From Dendrophyllia cribrosa (lineage: Eukaryota > Cnidaria > Anthozoa > Scleractinia > Dendrophylliidae): DNA of 64,000 nucleotides. A model generated the notes under the pieces. That model was not told the origin of the DNA. It searched no databases and worked only from the letters and a program-made list of their open reading frames with translations. The position numbers and the translations under genes were made by a program. Each line of letters begins with the position of its first letter. Position 1 is the first letter of the stretch. The stretch lies in the NCBI GenBank assembly GCA_024195265.1, contig JAJLRJ010000014.1:26453181-26517180 (forward strand). The letters run 5' to 3'. Shown here piece by piece: positions 24,229-36,100 of this stretch.

Positions 24229-26064
24229 TTTATTAGGATGTTCTTAAGCCGTTGACATTGGTTTTATTGGGAAAAAATGTAAGATGTTTGAGTTCTAAGG
24301 ATTTTTATGTTCTGGTCACGTGACTTACCAAATAAGGTTGTGACTCATAAAGTTTGATGGAACAGAACGAACGTGACCAAACATCATAGCCGAGGAAATA
24401 AAGAAACCCATTGTATGACGTTTGCAACTTTACCATAGCAACCATCTTCTAGTTAAGGTGGCTCGATATAGTATTTTGGTTTCCCTGTATAGTATATTTG
24501 GAGGCAAAACAATTAGAGTTATACTTTGTGGATCGTCATCACATTTTACCCCGAAATCAAGATAATATTACAGTATTAATTTGCCATACATGTATCGAGG
24601 TTGACGTTGCCATGGCAACACCATTGGGCTTTTAAATAGGGCCTCAAAACAGACATATCTTCAATTATCTTTAAAATTCCACGGTGAATTCTGTTTAAAT
24701 TTTGCATACGGCCTTCGACCCCAGTGTACTACCTGAGTGCCAACTTTAAAAAAAATCTGTCAGAAATTTTAAAGAAAAAACGCGTTTTTTAGAATTCGTT
24801 GGTAATTTTTTTCTCTGTTGACAGAATTTTTTCAAAATCGCGTAAAACGCACTTTGGATAGAACGGAGTCAACATGCAAAAAATGAAAAAAAATTACCGA
24901 GCGGAAGCGGAAGTGTGGACTTCGAAAGTTTCAAATTTCTGAAAATTTTGACACGACAAGATCGGCAATTACGCATGCGCGGCAATTGTCACGCCACTCC
25001 GCCATGCGGATTTTGTGGTCGATTTGCGGATGTTATTCTTGTTTATTCATTTATAGGCAAATCTCTTTCGCGCTGTGCAGCTTTCTTTTGTGAGAGAGAA
25101 ACTGTTATCTTTTGGATGAATCGTGTCTAGTAATGGCTGGTACATCACTTGCCTTCGAAATGATTAACAATTCTGGCTAAAATCGCTGGATGCTTTGTTC
25201 CTCGTGGTGTGGCTGGAATCGCTGCTGTCGGCGCTCTGCTCAAAATTGCGACCAAAGCTTCTCTAAAGATGCTGTAAGTCCTGGTAGGACAGGCCACTTC
25301 ATTCCGCAATTTTTTGTAGGAGGCTTTGCTTTACCAGCCCATTATTACTCTGAGAAAAGATGTTATCCCTGAAATTGCACACGCTGGAAGCGTTCGTCTA
25401 AAAATACCATGTCTTCGAAAGCGAAGGAGGCGGGTTTTACATTGCCGTTGTTTACAACGACGAGGATTGAAATAATACGCGATGGAGAGCAAAGACATCT
25501 TCCAAAGCATCATGTGCTAAAAAGCTCTTCATTAAAAACAGATTTAAAAAGCGATGGACACTGCGATGGAAGATTGCTTCTACAGGGCTTTCTTTCCGGA
25601 TTGAGCGATTCGGGTGTTTTGACAAGGTGAAGACTGTCGGCGAACAGAATTTTTCATGGATGAAAGTGTTTCTTTGAACTCATGCCTAAGACAGCGTAGC
25701 AATGTGGGAGTGTCAAAAACAAAAGAATTGTGGCCGATCAAAACATTGTGGTAATTTGCACTAGCATTACTGGAGAGAAAAGTGGTGAAATCTTTCAGAT
25801 GAACAGTCTCCACTGGAACGTTTTCTTTGAGCAAAGTTTTCTGGCCATTTATCGATTCCACTGACAGTTTGTTAAATCGAGAAGCGTAGTAGCGACAGTA
25901 GCTGATATTGCATTTTGGTAGCATGCACATAGTAATTGTAATTATTTTTCACATGGCTCGGTTTTCTTTGTTTTATTCAGGTGAATAAATTTAATATCCC
26001 CTAACAATTATCAACTGTCTGAAAAGCAGGTGGCGGCTTTGATTGTAACAGGGGAGTGCGGGGC

Positions 26065-26150
26065 TGAGTTATTCCCCTGTAGTTATTCCCCTGCAGTTAT
26101 TCCCCTGTAGTTATTCCCCTCCAGTTATTCCCCTCCAGTTATTCCCCTCG
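26065..26150. repeat. 13-14-bp minisatellite TTATTCCCCT(G/C)(T/C)AG
   Basis: Seven imperfect units of the type AGTTATTCCCCTN in tandem. Confidence 0.85.
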
Positions 26151-26190
26151 AAACATCAAATACACTACAATATTATTGCACCAAATAACA

Positions 26191-26472
26191 CTAACATTTT
26201 ATTGAATTCCTTTCCTCAACCTCTCCCTGTGTCACTATTTCAATACCACGTCGCGATACTTCAACCTTCTTGCTAGTCTCACCCACTTCATTAGTGTACT
26301 CACTCCGCTTTAGTTCTTCGAATAATTCTGTCACTGTTTCCTCGACATCTAAACCATCCAAATTATCCGCTGGCAAATCCAACAAACTTTCATCTTTGCA
26401 AGACGACTGAATAGAACCAGAAAAACTGCTTTGGGTGATGAAAATATCATCATCGGAGTCCGATTCGCTCAT
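26191..26472 (-). CDS. Acidic 93-aa ORF of unknown function inside the TTAA element
   Basis: The ORF starts MSESDSDDDIFITQSSF and stays acidic (Asp/Glu/Ser-rich) to its stop. The start resembles the N-termini of some coral transposon-encoded proteins, but I recognise no domain. Composition argues for real coding origin; it may be a first exon, but no clear donor is visible at its end. Two 206-bp tandem copies lie just upstream. Confidence 0.35.
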   Translation of the reverse strand: MSESDSDDDIFITQSSFSGSIQSSCKDESLLDLPADNLDGLDVEETVTELFEELKRSEYTNEVGETSKKVEVSRRGIEIVTQGEVEERNSIKC

Positions 26473-26510
26473 ACTTCGACATCAGCTCAACTAGATCAAG
26501 CGTAATCCAC

Positions 26511-26933
26511 AATGCAAATTACAACACGAGGCAAACTACTTACATATTGAACTCAGACCTGACAATGTTGTTTTCGCAATTTTTCACGCACATGTATGTA
26601 ATGTAAGACCCTAGAGACTACATATATTTGTTTCTTTACAAAACTCCATCAAGCTGTTTTGCCGACATCTTAAACAAAAGTGCATTATCTACAAAAACCT
26701 CACCAATGTGAAAAATAATGCAAATTACAACACGAGGCAAACTACACTTTAAATACCTATTCAACTCATACCATGACAATGTTGTTTTCGCAATTTTTTA
26801 CGCACATGTATGCAAGTCCCTAGAGACTACCATGATATCTTTGTTTCTTTACAAAACTTCATCAAGCTCTTTTGCCGACATCTTAAACAAAAGTGCGTTT
26901 TTTAGAAAACCTCACCAGTGTGAAAAATAAGCA
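26511..26933 (-). repeat. 206-bp tandem duplication upstream of the acidic ORF
   Basis: Copies at 26511-26716 and 26717-26933 both begin AATGCAAATTACAACACGAG and end near CACCA(A/G)TGTGAAAAATAA. They lie immediately 5' of the minus-strand start at 26472. Confidence 0.85.
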
Positions 26934-26955
26934 TTTTATCGGCCTTTCACTCGGG

Positions 26956-27039
26956 GATATCAGATTTATTCACCTCTGGTTCCGCCCTCGGGCTACGCCC
27001 TCGGGCGGAACCAGAGGTGAATAAATCTGATATCCCCTC
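26956..27039. repeat. Perfect hairpin with ATAAATCTGATATCCCC arms
   Basis: GGGGATATCAGATTTATTCA, then CCTCTGGTTCCGCCC, is exactly mirrored across a short centre (TCGGGCTACGCCCTCGG). A related GTGAATAAATTTAATATCCC occurs at 25980. Confidence 0.8.
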
Positions 27040-28182
27040 GTTTCAGGCCGATAACCCTTACGTGTTTACCTGTTTAGTTATAGCTGCTATTTTATCTAAA
27101 GAAGTTGTCTCCGTGTCAAAAACTACAAATTGATAATCACTGTAGCCGTGTTGTTGTGTCTTTTCTTGAGCGCCAGATCGAAGATTTCCTAATTTTGTCC
27201 TTTGAGCATTTCTGATTTGCTGCTTCATCAAAAGCCATACAATGTCAGCTTCCTTTTTACTTTTTTTTTTCCTCTGGTGGATCGTAGCTGAATAACCCTG
27301 TTTTGTGCATTTTCTTATCTAATTGATGACGAGAATCGACCGCAAATGTCATGCAGTGGCTGGGAACTTCGTAGCGCACACGCTCTGTTGCTGTTTGTTC
27401 TTATTAGAAGATGAACTGTATTTCCCAACACATTTTGCATTACTCTTAGAGGCTAGATTAAGACAATACACTGCCCCAAAAAACAGCCCAGAATAAACTC
27501 TCTCGTATTCAGAGGAAAATTGCGTCGATGCGGGGCTGAGTCGTCGATCGCGAAACCATTCTTCACTGCATTCTTGTCAGGGAACTTTAACGCCCTGTTT
27601 TCTTTTTCTCGGTAAAACACATTACCACCAAATAAAGAAGTATGTAAACCTAGCTTCCATACACGTGAAAAACACAGTCTACCAGGCCGGCGCAAAAATA
27701 AAATCGCGACAGGAGTGCTGCGGCCATGTTTGTTTATCTTTTTTCTTGCATGACTCAAATTTTTAAAAGTCCCGCGGGTAAATTAGAACCCAATCTGCGC
27801 GCGCCAAAAAAACTATATCGAGCCACCTTAAGTTTCTCCCCACTTAATGGGTAAAAAAGACCATCTCTTTAGTCCCAGAAAATGTCAGTAGTGTTATGAA
27901 ATCAAGACAACAAATCCTCCTCGGAAGAAGTTTGGACCAGGGCGGGTGGGTGTGGAGGCTTTAGTCCCGTTTAACTTCCGGTCTACGATTCTTTTGTTAG
28001 ATAGAAACATTACCCAGCGAATACGTATACTTACGTGGTAGTTTTCTTTTATTAGGTTAAACACAGAGAAGAGAAATCATGGCAGAGCTTCCGTTAACTT
28101 CGACATAATAATGTTGAAAGAGGTGAGTTTTTTTAATCAGTAACTTCTATAGTGGAGGATTAGAAAAAAAGAATGAAAACTG

Positions 28183-28391
28183 AGTTGATATGGTAAATTA
28201 GCCACCGGTTGAAAATTCAAAAGGTGTCGTTTTGAGCGCTAACCCTTCGTTATTCGCATAATATTTCATTTGCCGGTGAAGTGTCAGTCCCTTTGTGATT
28301 CCCTCTGACAAAGGACTGGCGCTCGAAATATCAGCTTTTGAATCTTTTCTCGGTGGCCAGTTTACCTTAGTTATTAACTCAGTTGATAAAT
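28183..28391. mobile_element. Inverted pair of PLE terminal modules without coding sequence
   Basis: The left half (minus-oriented) and right half (plus-oriented) both contain the GTTGAT...TTTACC...CCGG/ACCG and GAATC...CAGC sequence seen at the ends of the 19.3-21.4 kb element. The hammerhead-like cores (28225-28252 minus, 28304-28332 plus) are degraded, for example CTGACAA for CUGANGA. ORF 28198-28437 is a shadow. Confidence 0.75.
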
Positions 28392-30019
28392 AAAAATCGT
28401 GTCTACCTTTTTGATATTGAAAACGTGATGATGGCATTTATTGATATATTTTTGTTTTATTACTGACAGGAAACAAGGAAACTATAAATGCCAGAATCAA
28501 GCAAGGAGGAAAGAAAGACAACGAAATTAAACAAAGAAAGAGGTAGAGAAACTAGTTTACTGTAAGCGCAGCTCAAACATTACCTTTTTTGTTTTTAAAA
28601 TTTGTTTTATCGCCGCCAAGTTCGTACTTAATTTTTTTTAGTTCAGTGAATATACAGTGCAACACAGATATAACGAACTTCGCCGCGCGATTTAACGAAC
28701 AAATTCCAGACCAATGATAAATGATAGCACAAATGGAATGAAACCTCGAAATCGAATAACTGCATTGTTTAATCCAAACATTTCTCATTAAAAAAATGTA
28801 AATGACTGATTTTTTTAAATTTGCTTGTTCGAATCTACACGGTGATCTGATAAGAAAGTCGAAAAAAGTTTTTCGATATCGATTTTTCTTCTCCGTGATT
28901 AAGCTATCTAAAAACGTGAAATTTCACGTCCGGTGGGGTACAATACCGCGCAAGAAGAAAGACTGGGGATAGTATTTGGCATACCAAAAATACTGGGAAC
29001 AGTGAATATCATGGGCCATTTTGTCCGATTTATGTCAAATGAATTTTTGGTATAAAAATGGGTATGTTTTCTGTGTTAAGTATCAATTGTGTTATATTTT
29101 GCATATTACTTTTGTCGTCCGTTTCTTTTAAATTTTTGCCTGATTAAGGATTTCATCAAACTTAACGAGCGAAGAATAAAGAGAGCCACCGTTATCACTT
29201 GTTCATTTACTTTCTCTGGTAGTAGTAGGTCACTTGCTTCAATTTTCAGTTTTATTTTCCTGTGCAGCAATCCATCTATACGAGGATTATGTACAGTCGT
29301 ACGAAGAGATGTTGCTTTGAAATATTAGTTGCTTAGATAGAGTTTGAACTAAAATAATAGGTAAATTGTCTGGCCTTTCAAAATGATGTTACAGTTAAAG
29401 CATTATCACAATTTCTCATTGTTTGGCCATTTGACTGCAGTAAGGTATAACATATATAACAACAAGGACATTGAAAGCGAGAGTAAAGTTTGGTAAAGGA
29501 AGGTATCATTTTTTTTAGTGAGAAATTAATAATTGTTTGTGAAGTTGATTTCCCACTTTGTTAAACTATAAGGCCATTTTTCTGTTTCGCTGTAGTTTTT
29601 GGCTGCTTGTCAGTTTCCAGTGAAAAATGAAGTTGAGGCACACTTGTACCATTTAACAGGGAAGTCATTCGTTAGTTTTCAAACTGGGCAGTTTTACTAT
29701 TTACTCTTAATAGGAATTTTGGCTGTTTCTTGTTTTGAACATTTGGCAGTAGAAATGGAACGTGGTTTTTTTCTTTTTTCAGTTTAAAGTTCGGTTGTTT
29801 GTCTGTGTCCACTAACCAATGATTTTAAGGTTGCGTTTACACAATATTGCAAAGAAATGAAGGTTCTTTTTCTGTTGTGAGTTCAATTTTGTCCAATTAC
29901 GATTGTGAGTAAATTGTAGGTAAAGACACTATTTTGCAGTGCAAATGTGAGAAAATTTGCTACCACCGTCGTAGTTTTGGTATTTTGTTATCTAAATATA
30001 AATAAAGTTTAAAAATATT
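28392..30019. other. Intergenic stretch
   Basis: AT-rich; ORFs 28573-28788 and 29089-29328 show no family. No repeats identified. Confidence 0.5.
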
Positions 30020-30056
30020 ATGTACATAGGGTTCAGAGCCACCTTAAAATTTCGAA
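30020..30056. mobile_element. Terminus of a TTAA-flanked element (GGTGGCTCTGAACCC family)
   Basis: Only the right end, TGTACATAGGGTTCAGAGCC followed by ACCTTAA, is recognised; it is mirrored by the next element starting 3-4 bases after an AT-rich spacer. The left end was not found. Confidence 0.5.
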
Positions 30057-30063
30057 AATTTAA

Positions 30064-30389
30064 GGTGGCTATGAACCCTATGTACAGAATTTTTTAAACT
30101 TTGCAAAAAGTTGTGTCTTAACATGCCAATTACAATTCGATAATAAAAAATGGGGTCATCCAGCTCGTTTTTCAGTTATAAGCACTTAAACCTTAATTAA
30201 GGGTGTCTTAAACAGGTTATACTGTTACTATGGTAACCTGTTGCATCATAAAAGAGACCACAACTTGTTCACCAATGACTGGGAATTTGTTTGATACCAT
30301 TATTGAAGCATCAATTGATAAAGAATTATAGCACTGATCCATCAAAGTATAAGTGATGGAAAATTCTGGGAACTATTTTCTAGCCACCT
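30064..30389. mobile_element. TTAA-flanked MITE, 326 bp
   Basis: TTAA at 30060-30063 and 30390-30393 flank GGTGGCTA ... TAGCCACC. GTTACTATGGTAAC, an X-box-like palindrome, sits almost exactly at the centre (30224-30237). Confidence 0.75.
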
Positions 30390-30393
30390 TAAG

Positions 30394-32278
30394 CTCGATT
30401 ATCAATAAAAATAATTTCCCAGTTACCTGGAATTCTATCATATTAGTATTATTGTAAATAATAGCTGTAACCTTTCGCAAATTTTATAGCCGTCGTTTTA
30501 GGGAAGAAAAGGTATTAACCTAAAGTTTGTCATAGAAGAGTGCGCCCGAAATAACAACGGAGCCATCTTTTAAAATTAAATGATTTCTCCGGCAATGAAT
30601 CAGAGACTATTTTGTCCGTTACACACAAAAATAAGAGCTTACATATTTCAAAGAATTATTACCTAAACGTGAAGGCGATGCCACCTGTTTTTTCTTTTAA
30701 TTGTGTCTTCTAGTTTTACTGTTCTGATTTCAAGTTCTGTTATCATTTTATAATTGATCATATGTTTTCAGTTATTCGTTTACAGTAAGGTGCTAGCCTC
30801 TACGGTTACAAAAACATTTATTTTATTGAAAAAGCAGGCCAGTTTTTAAAACTCAGTGAAAATCGTGAATCAATCTTCCGGACCATTTGTCAGTTTTCAC
30901 TGAGTTAAGTAACTCAATAGTTTTTCAGATCTTGTTACAAGCCACTTTTCTGCTAGGCATTTTCTTTGTTTTGTTTTGACCTTGATAATAACTGTTTGTC
31001 AAGTTTTCGCAAAGTGGTTTAAGGCTGCGAATCTATTGTTTTTTGGAAATTGTAGTTCATTTGTCCTTTTCGTTTTTTCTTTTTATTTGTCAGTTATCCA
31101 GTTATCAATAATAAGGGTCATTTATTTTTCGAAAGTTTTCAATAAGCAGGGTTCTTTAAATTTAAAAAAAGAGAATTCGTTTATATATTTTTGTCTGTTT
31201 CCAAGAGACTTTGCTTGTCAGTTTGCAATGTGAAAATAGAAGGCCAGGTTATATTTACAGTTAAGGGTTTGAATAGACTAGTAGTTCATTTTGTTAGTTA
31301 CGTTCCAATTTTTTCAATGTCAGCTTTCAACAAGGTTTTTAAATTAACTCAGTAAAAATCGATAAGAATAATCACAATGAAAATGATGAACTGCGAGCAT
31401 TTAGTTTTTTCCTATCTGTTATCAATAGGCGAATCTTTGTTTACAATTATTGCCTCATCAGCATATGCATGCGAGTCTGATTCTCTAATCGAACAACAAC
31501 AAAAATCAACTCCGAATTTGAAAGGGTATAACACAGTTAGCTTTCCCTGGACATTTGAGCGCGTCATACTAGATACTCTTCGTGCTGTGGCAGTGTGCTG
31601 TTCTGTTTAAAAGCTCAAACTTTTACAAAGAATGTATGGCTCATTAGCGCTTTTGCTACCCAACAATTTTGCAGTCTTTGATAGCTGATATTTTGTTAAA
31701 CATGACATGCAAAGAGCTAAACAATTGCATGCATTACTAACTGAATAAGTCAATTCGTATTTAGCATGGTGCCTTCTCTACGTATAAAATGTAAACAATG
31801 ACGTCAGCAGAGATTACTCTATAAAGGTTCAAGTTCAATTCTGAATTTTTTCCTTTTTCAACTGCTTAATTATACGTTGCCAGCATTGAATTACTGCGAG
31901 AAAAATCAATTTCACTCCAAAGTTTTAAGGTTGCGAACTGGCTCTAAATTTAGTTTCGAGTTTTCACTTTTCGTAAATATTAAACAAGATTTCTCAGTGT
32001 AAATACTAGGCCGTTGTCAAGGACTTTACAGTTGAACAACTCCCCGTTATTGCGGCTCTTTTTCAATTTGCAAAAATATTGTCATGTAGATCGGGGGAGT
32101 CATTTCGTTTCTGTCTCACGTACGTTTGACGGTTTATCAGCTTTCCCTGTTAGGAATTTTGGTTATAATAACTTAACTATCATCAAAGTTTTCATTGACT
32201 TTCTTCGGATAAACGTTTTGCATTTTGCGTTTTGCGTTCAAATACGTTTGTTATATCTGTGTTGCACTGTGTCCGTAC
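30394..32278. other. Intergenic stretch
   Basis: AT-rich, with several ACTCAGT(G/A)AAAATCG-like segments near 30850-30905 and 31350. ORFs 30976-31610 and 32014-32352 are low-complexity or Phe-rich and unsupported. Confidence 0.45.
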
Positions 32279-32282
32279 TTAA

Positions 32283-32927
32283 GGTGTTTCGATACAGTTT
32301 TCTGGGGACTATACCTACATTTTTCAATCGGCTTTTAAGTGGTCTTCGCTAAGTCAGATATAACCATGACAACGATAAACTGAACAATAAACTTAGAAAT
32401 CAGTAAAAATTTGCGCGTTTAAGACTTCGCATTGAAAATCCCATATAGATATAAATTTTGCAAGAATAAAAAAATATATGTATATTTTATTCCAAACTTT
32501 ACTCTTTATATTAAATGCAGCTTGACATCATGTTTGAACGCCATAAAAGTTTTGTTTACTTTCTCTTTTCCGGTTTTGAGAAATACTTTTTTTGCTAACG
32601 TCGCCCCATGTACAATGTTTGGGTAATTTTTGATTTTAATCGCTTTTGCAAACATCTGAGATACGGCTAATGTATTTTTGTAAAACGTTCACCACGCATG
32701 CTTACCGATGTGAAAAATATTATCTCAAAGTTTTGTCATTGATTCACTGGAACGTTTTTAAAATTAAAGATGTTTATCGTCGTTACGATAACATCGATTT
32801 TACCAAACTTCAATTCAAAACCTGTTAGTGGTGAAAATTTTCACGTTCATCTGACTAGGAGACGATCGCTTAAAAGCCGATTGAAAAATGTAAGTATAGC
32901 CTCCAGAAAACTGTACTGAAACACAAA
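32283..32927. mobile_element. TTAA-associated TIR element (GGTGTTTCGATACAG family)
   Basis: TTAA at 32279-32282 precedes GGTGTTTCGATACAGTTTTC. The right end, AGAAAACTGTACTGAAACAC, is inverted but has lost its TTAA. TTTTTCAATCGGCTTTTA is also mirrored. An ATAACCATGACAAC X-box-like motif is at 32360-32373. Confidence 0.55.
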
Positions 32928-33194
32928 GGCAATTAACACGGTACAAAATTTGCTTACAACAGACTTTTTCTGCTTGTTTGAAAAGATAAAAATCAATGTT
33001 CCCAAATCCAGGAAAAAAACTTGTATCTTATGTAGCAGTCAACAGCAATTTGTACCGTGAAAACTTACCATGGATAAGGTCTAGAAGGACAGAAAATACT
33101 CAATTTATAGCTCAGAAAACAACTAGACCATTTTGTCAATTGCTCATTTTGCATGTACAATGTTTTTCCATGGTAAATGCCGTTCAAATTTCTA

Positions 33195-33532
33195 AAATTT
33201 CCCGCCAAAAGACTTAGAAAAATACGGGCGCCCAAAATACGCATGCGCCGTTTTTTTATTTTATTTTGCAAAGCTACTTTTCAATATTCAGTGATTTTGT
33301 ATTCAATAAATACGCATGCACCGTTTTCTTTTATTTCTAATATTTACTAGTATTGTATTTAATAAATAATAATGTTAACAACAATAAACAAGTTTTTTCA
33401 GACTCATTGTATTCTTTATTCTCTCTTGCTTATTCCATAAGTTAATTAATTAAGCAAAAATCATTTAACTAATTAAAAAGTGTGACAAAATGTTTCTTCC
33501 TATATATACTAAGTCTTTTGGCGGGAAAATTT
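33195..33532. repeat. Inverted repeat pair, about 290 bp apart
   Basis: AATTTCCCGCCAAAAGACTT (33195-33217) is mirrored by AAGTCTTTTGGCGGGAAAAT (about 33510-33532). Possibly a small transposon; no TSD confirmed. Confidence 0.4.
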
Positions 33533-34199
33533 GGACAAATTTGCACAGCGTTTCCCCTGGTAACAATTTTGCCAAAAAATTAACGGGCCTAACCTTGAAA
33601 ATGTTTTGATTAAAAAACAATTTTAAGGAATACAATAACTCGTGCTAAAAAATTGTAACGAACCTCACGATTTAACGCTGGTTTTCACAAACGGCACAAA
33701 TATAAGAAAATGAAACAAACTTGTTCTTTTTATGTTGTGCTCATTTGGAATTAATGCGAAATAAACGAAATCACAAGAAAAATTACTAAATGCTTGTGCC
33801 GTGTCAATTCCTACGAAGACAGCATAAGAAGAACAAGTGTGTCCATTCTTCATATGTTTGTACCAATATTTCTGTCGCCAGTGAAAACCAACCTTAAATC
33901 TTTAAGTGTATACATGAAGGATATTAGAAGAAACATGGCAACCTATCAAAAGAATTCGCGAAAATTGTTTGTATTCTAGATAAAACGGTTTGAATAACGA
34001 AAATCAAAACTTAAGTTCTCTTATTGTATATTTTCTAAGTAATTTTTGCTTCTGATTTCATTCGATACTAGAAATTTTACGATTTTTCATAGCTTGCCAT
34101 ATTGCTTTTAATAACAAGACCTTTAACTGTTGGCCAGTTTCCTTTGTAGCACAGACAAATGACAGAAAGTACGTAGACTGAGCAACAAAAATGACTTCT

Positions 34200-34650
34200 C
34201 TCTCAGTTTGGAGCAAGTAAAATAATTCAGAACATTCAACAGACAATTGCTTGGCTCCATTTTCTCCTTGAGATCTTGTTGTGCACGAGCCCAATTTATC
34301 AAAATCTTTTTTTTTAACTACTGTTTGCTAAGTTTAGAGGAAGTGAAATAATTTAGACTATTTCAACAAACAATTGCTTGACTCCATTTTCGTTGTAGAG
34401 ATAAGCCGAAACTGTGCACAAGCCCAATTTTTCAAAATAAAAGTTTGCTTAGTTTGAAGCAGGTCATTATTTAGAACATCCAACAGACAATTGCTTGGTT
34501 CCTTTTCTCTTCCTAGATCTTGTTGTGCACGAGACCAATCTATTACAATCGTTTTTTAAATGACTGTTTGCAAAGTTTGGAGCAAGTCATACAATTGCTT
34601 GGCTGCCATGATTTTCTTTCTAGAGATATTGTTGTGCACAAGTTATCAAA
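34200..34650. repeat. Imperfect tandem repeat, unit ~105-125 bp
   Basis: Four units each contain CAATTGCTTGGCTCC-like sequence (34249, 34374, 34491, 34596) and TTGTGCACGAGCCCAAT-like sequence. Related single copies occur at about 44105-44260. Confidence 0.7.
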
Positions 34651-35413
34651 ATCAAACTAAAATGTTTCATTCCGTGCTGCATAGAATGCCAACAGAAAAA
34701 CGTCTTTTCCTCCACTTAAAAACTAAATTTAAGAGAGCCCATTTATAATACCCGATGTCTGGTTTTACGTTTTACCCTAAACACGTTTTTATTTGTCACT
34801 TGAAATTTATTATAGAAACAAACATAAATGCCCTGAATCAAATCAAAACGTTACAGACCATGATAATAATAATAATAATAAACGGAACCAAAGTAGACAT
34901 AATTCGTCTTTTTATAATCGGTTCTGTATCTCTTGTCCAAATTGAGGTAAGTGAATGTTTAATAAAATATCCGGCAGCATCAAAACAACAGAAATTTTTC
35001 CTTTAGACTTAAAAAACAATTTACATTCAATCTCGTAAGTTAACGCCAAGTTATTCTTTCTAAGAAATTTTGCGACTGAATTGATATTTTACTCAGTATT
35101 TTAAGTGTGTCGAACTTGTTCAAACAAACAATTCATAAATTGAGATCATAGGAAAAGATGTGCCAGTAGTTTTCAGAGTCAGCTTCTATCTCATTTATAA
35201 AAAAATCTTGCTAAAATGTTTCAAAAATGACTTTGAAGGATAAAAGGATTAAAAACCCGAAACATCTTTTTCTGAGGATTTAAATTGAGTAACCAAAGTA
35301 AAAAAAAAGGTTAACTAAACTGTTAATGATTTTGTTTGAAATGTTTATGCAGTTGACTTCCTCAAAGATAATTTTTGGGTTGTATTTTCCTTTGGTCTGT
35401 ATAACAGGTCTAC
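34651..35413. other. Intergenic stretch
   Basis: Short (ATA)n at 34862-34880; otherwise AT-rich without recognised content. Confidence 0.5.
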
Positions 35414-35598
35414 ATACACCACTTTCATAATGGCGGCCGATTTATTTATTCTTTTATATGTATGTTAATTAGCCTCACCGGCCTCGTTTTAGAGTAAAAA
35501 TTCTTTTGAATTTTGCACACGCCAACGAGGCCGGTAAGGCTAATTAACATACATATAAAAGAATAAATAAATCGGCCGCCATTATGAAAGTGGTGTAT
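35414..35598. mobile_element. Palindromic foldback MITE, second copy
   Basis: A 185-bp palindrome with arms beginning ATACACCACTTTCATAATGG, same family and length as 58781-58965. It abuts a Penelope-like hammerhead-type sequence at about 35620. Confidence 0.85.
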
Positions 35599-35617
35599 TG
35601 TAGTTCTAAAATCTCAT

Positions 35618-36100
35618 TGTTGACTGACGTTTCGACAACCTAAGCGGAAGTCATCTTCAGAGCCATGTAAATTGTAAGCTGTCATTAGTCAGTTTTGCCA
35701 TAATCTCATTGGCTGTTGAGACTCAAGTCCGTGATTGGTGCGTTTCTATCCGTGCATTGATAGTATAATTTTTGTTGGTGTATTCAGTGTTTGTCTGTTT
35801 TGTTGAAAAGTCGTTTGTAGGCCGCAGATAGCTGTTGGCATCGGTGAAGTGGTGTTTGTTCTAAGTAGTAGGTAACGCATTCGACAGAGTCCCAGTCAAT
35901 TCTGTGATTAGTGTGTAAATGGTGTTCAACCAGTTGCAGCATTTGATCTTGTATACCCGGCTCCATGTCTGTCTCTAGGTTCGTCTTTGTCTTTAACATT
36001 TGTTAGTTGTTGTCGTTAAGTAGCAATTTACAATTCACACGACTCTAAAAATGACTTCCGTTTAGGTTGTCGAAACGTCAGTCATTGTCAACAACATCAG
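35618..36100. mobile_element. Penelope-like element fragment bounded by inverted hammerhead-type cores
   Basis: A GAAGATGACTTCCGCT...GTCGAAACGTC core is read on minus at about 35623-35665 and a related core on plus at about 36046-36086. Between them is a minus-strand GIY-YIG-type remnant. Same inverted arrangement as the other PLE remnants, different PLE family. Confidence 0.75.
35784..35999 (-). pseudogene. Penelope-like GIY-YIG domain C-terminal fragment
   Basis: Seventy-one residues that include VEHHLHTNHRIDWDSV, the conserved EH...H-x-IDW segment near the end of PLE GIY-YIG domains, then LEQTPLHRCQQL. The catalytic GIY-YIG half is absent. Confidence 0.6.

Larger units (their letters stand above)
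25580..27393 (-). pseudogene. Relic of a DEDDh (DnaQ-like) 3'-5' exonuclease gene inside the TTAA element
   Basis: Minus-strand coding pieces are 27393-27070 and about 25960-25580. The first holds motif I, FVVFDTETTSL, ending at a plausible donor CAG/GTAAAC at 27070. The second holds LSVESINGQKTLL and LIGHNSFVFDTPTLL, which resembles the ExoII region. Upstream of a run of ten A (27261-27270) another frame reads protein-like (VPSHCMTFAVDSRHQL), so the run appears to shift the frame. The third motif was not found. The protein is broken, and its role in the transposon, if any, is unknown. Confidence 0.55.
24457..27827. mobile_element. TTAA-flanked TIR element, 3.4 kb (family GGTGGCTCGATATAG)
   Basis: TTAA at 24453-24456 and 27828-27831 flank inverted termini GGTGGCTCGATATAGT / ACTATATCGAGCCACC. 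TTAA duplication fits piggyBac or Kolobok; GG-first ends are unlike canonical piggyBac CCC. Inside on minus are exonuclease relics and an acidic ORF. A perfect X-box, GTTGCCATGGCAAC, lies 149 bp from the left end (24606-24619). Confidence 0.75.

Noticed and set aside
26065..26150. CRISPR-like array
   Set aside because: Contiguous 13-14-bp minisatellite units without spacers in a eukaryotic sequence.
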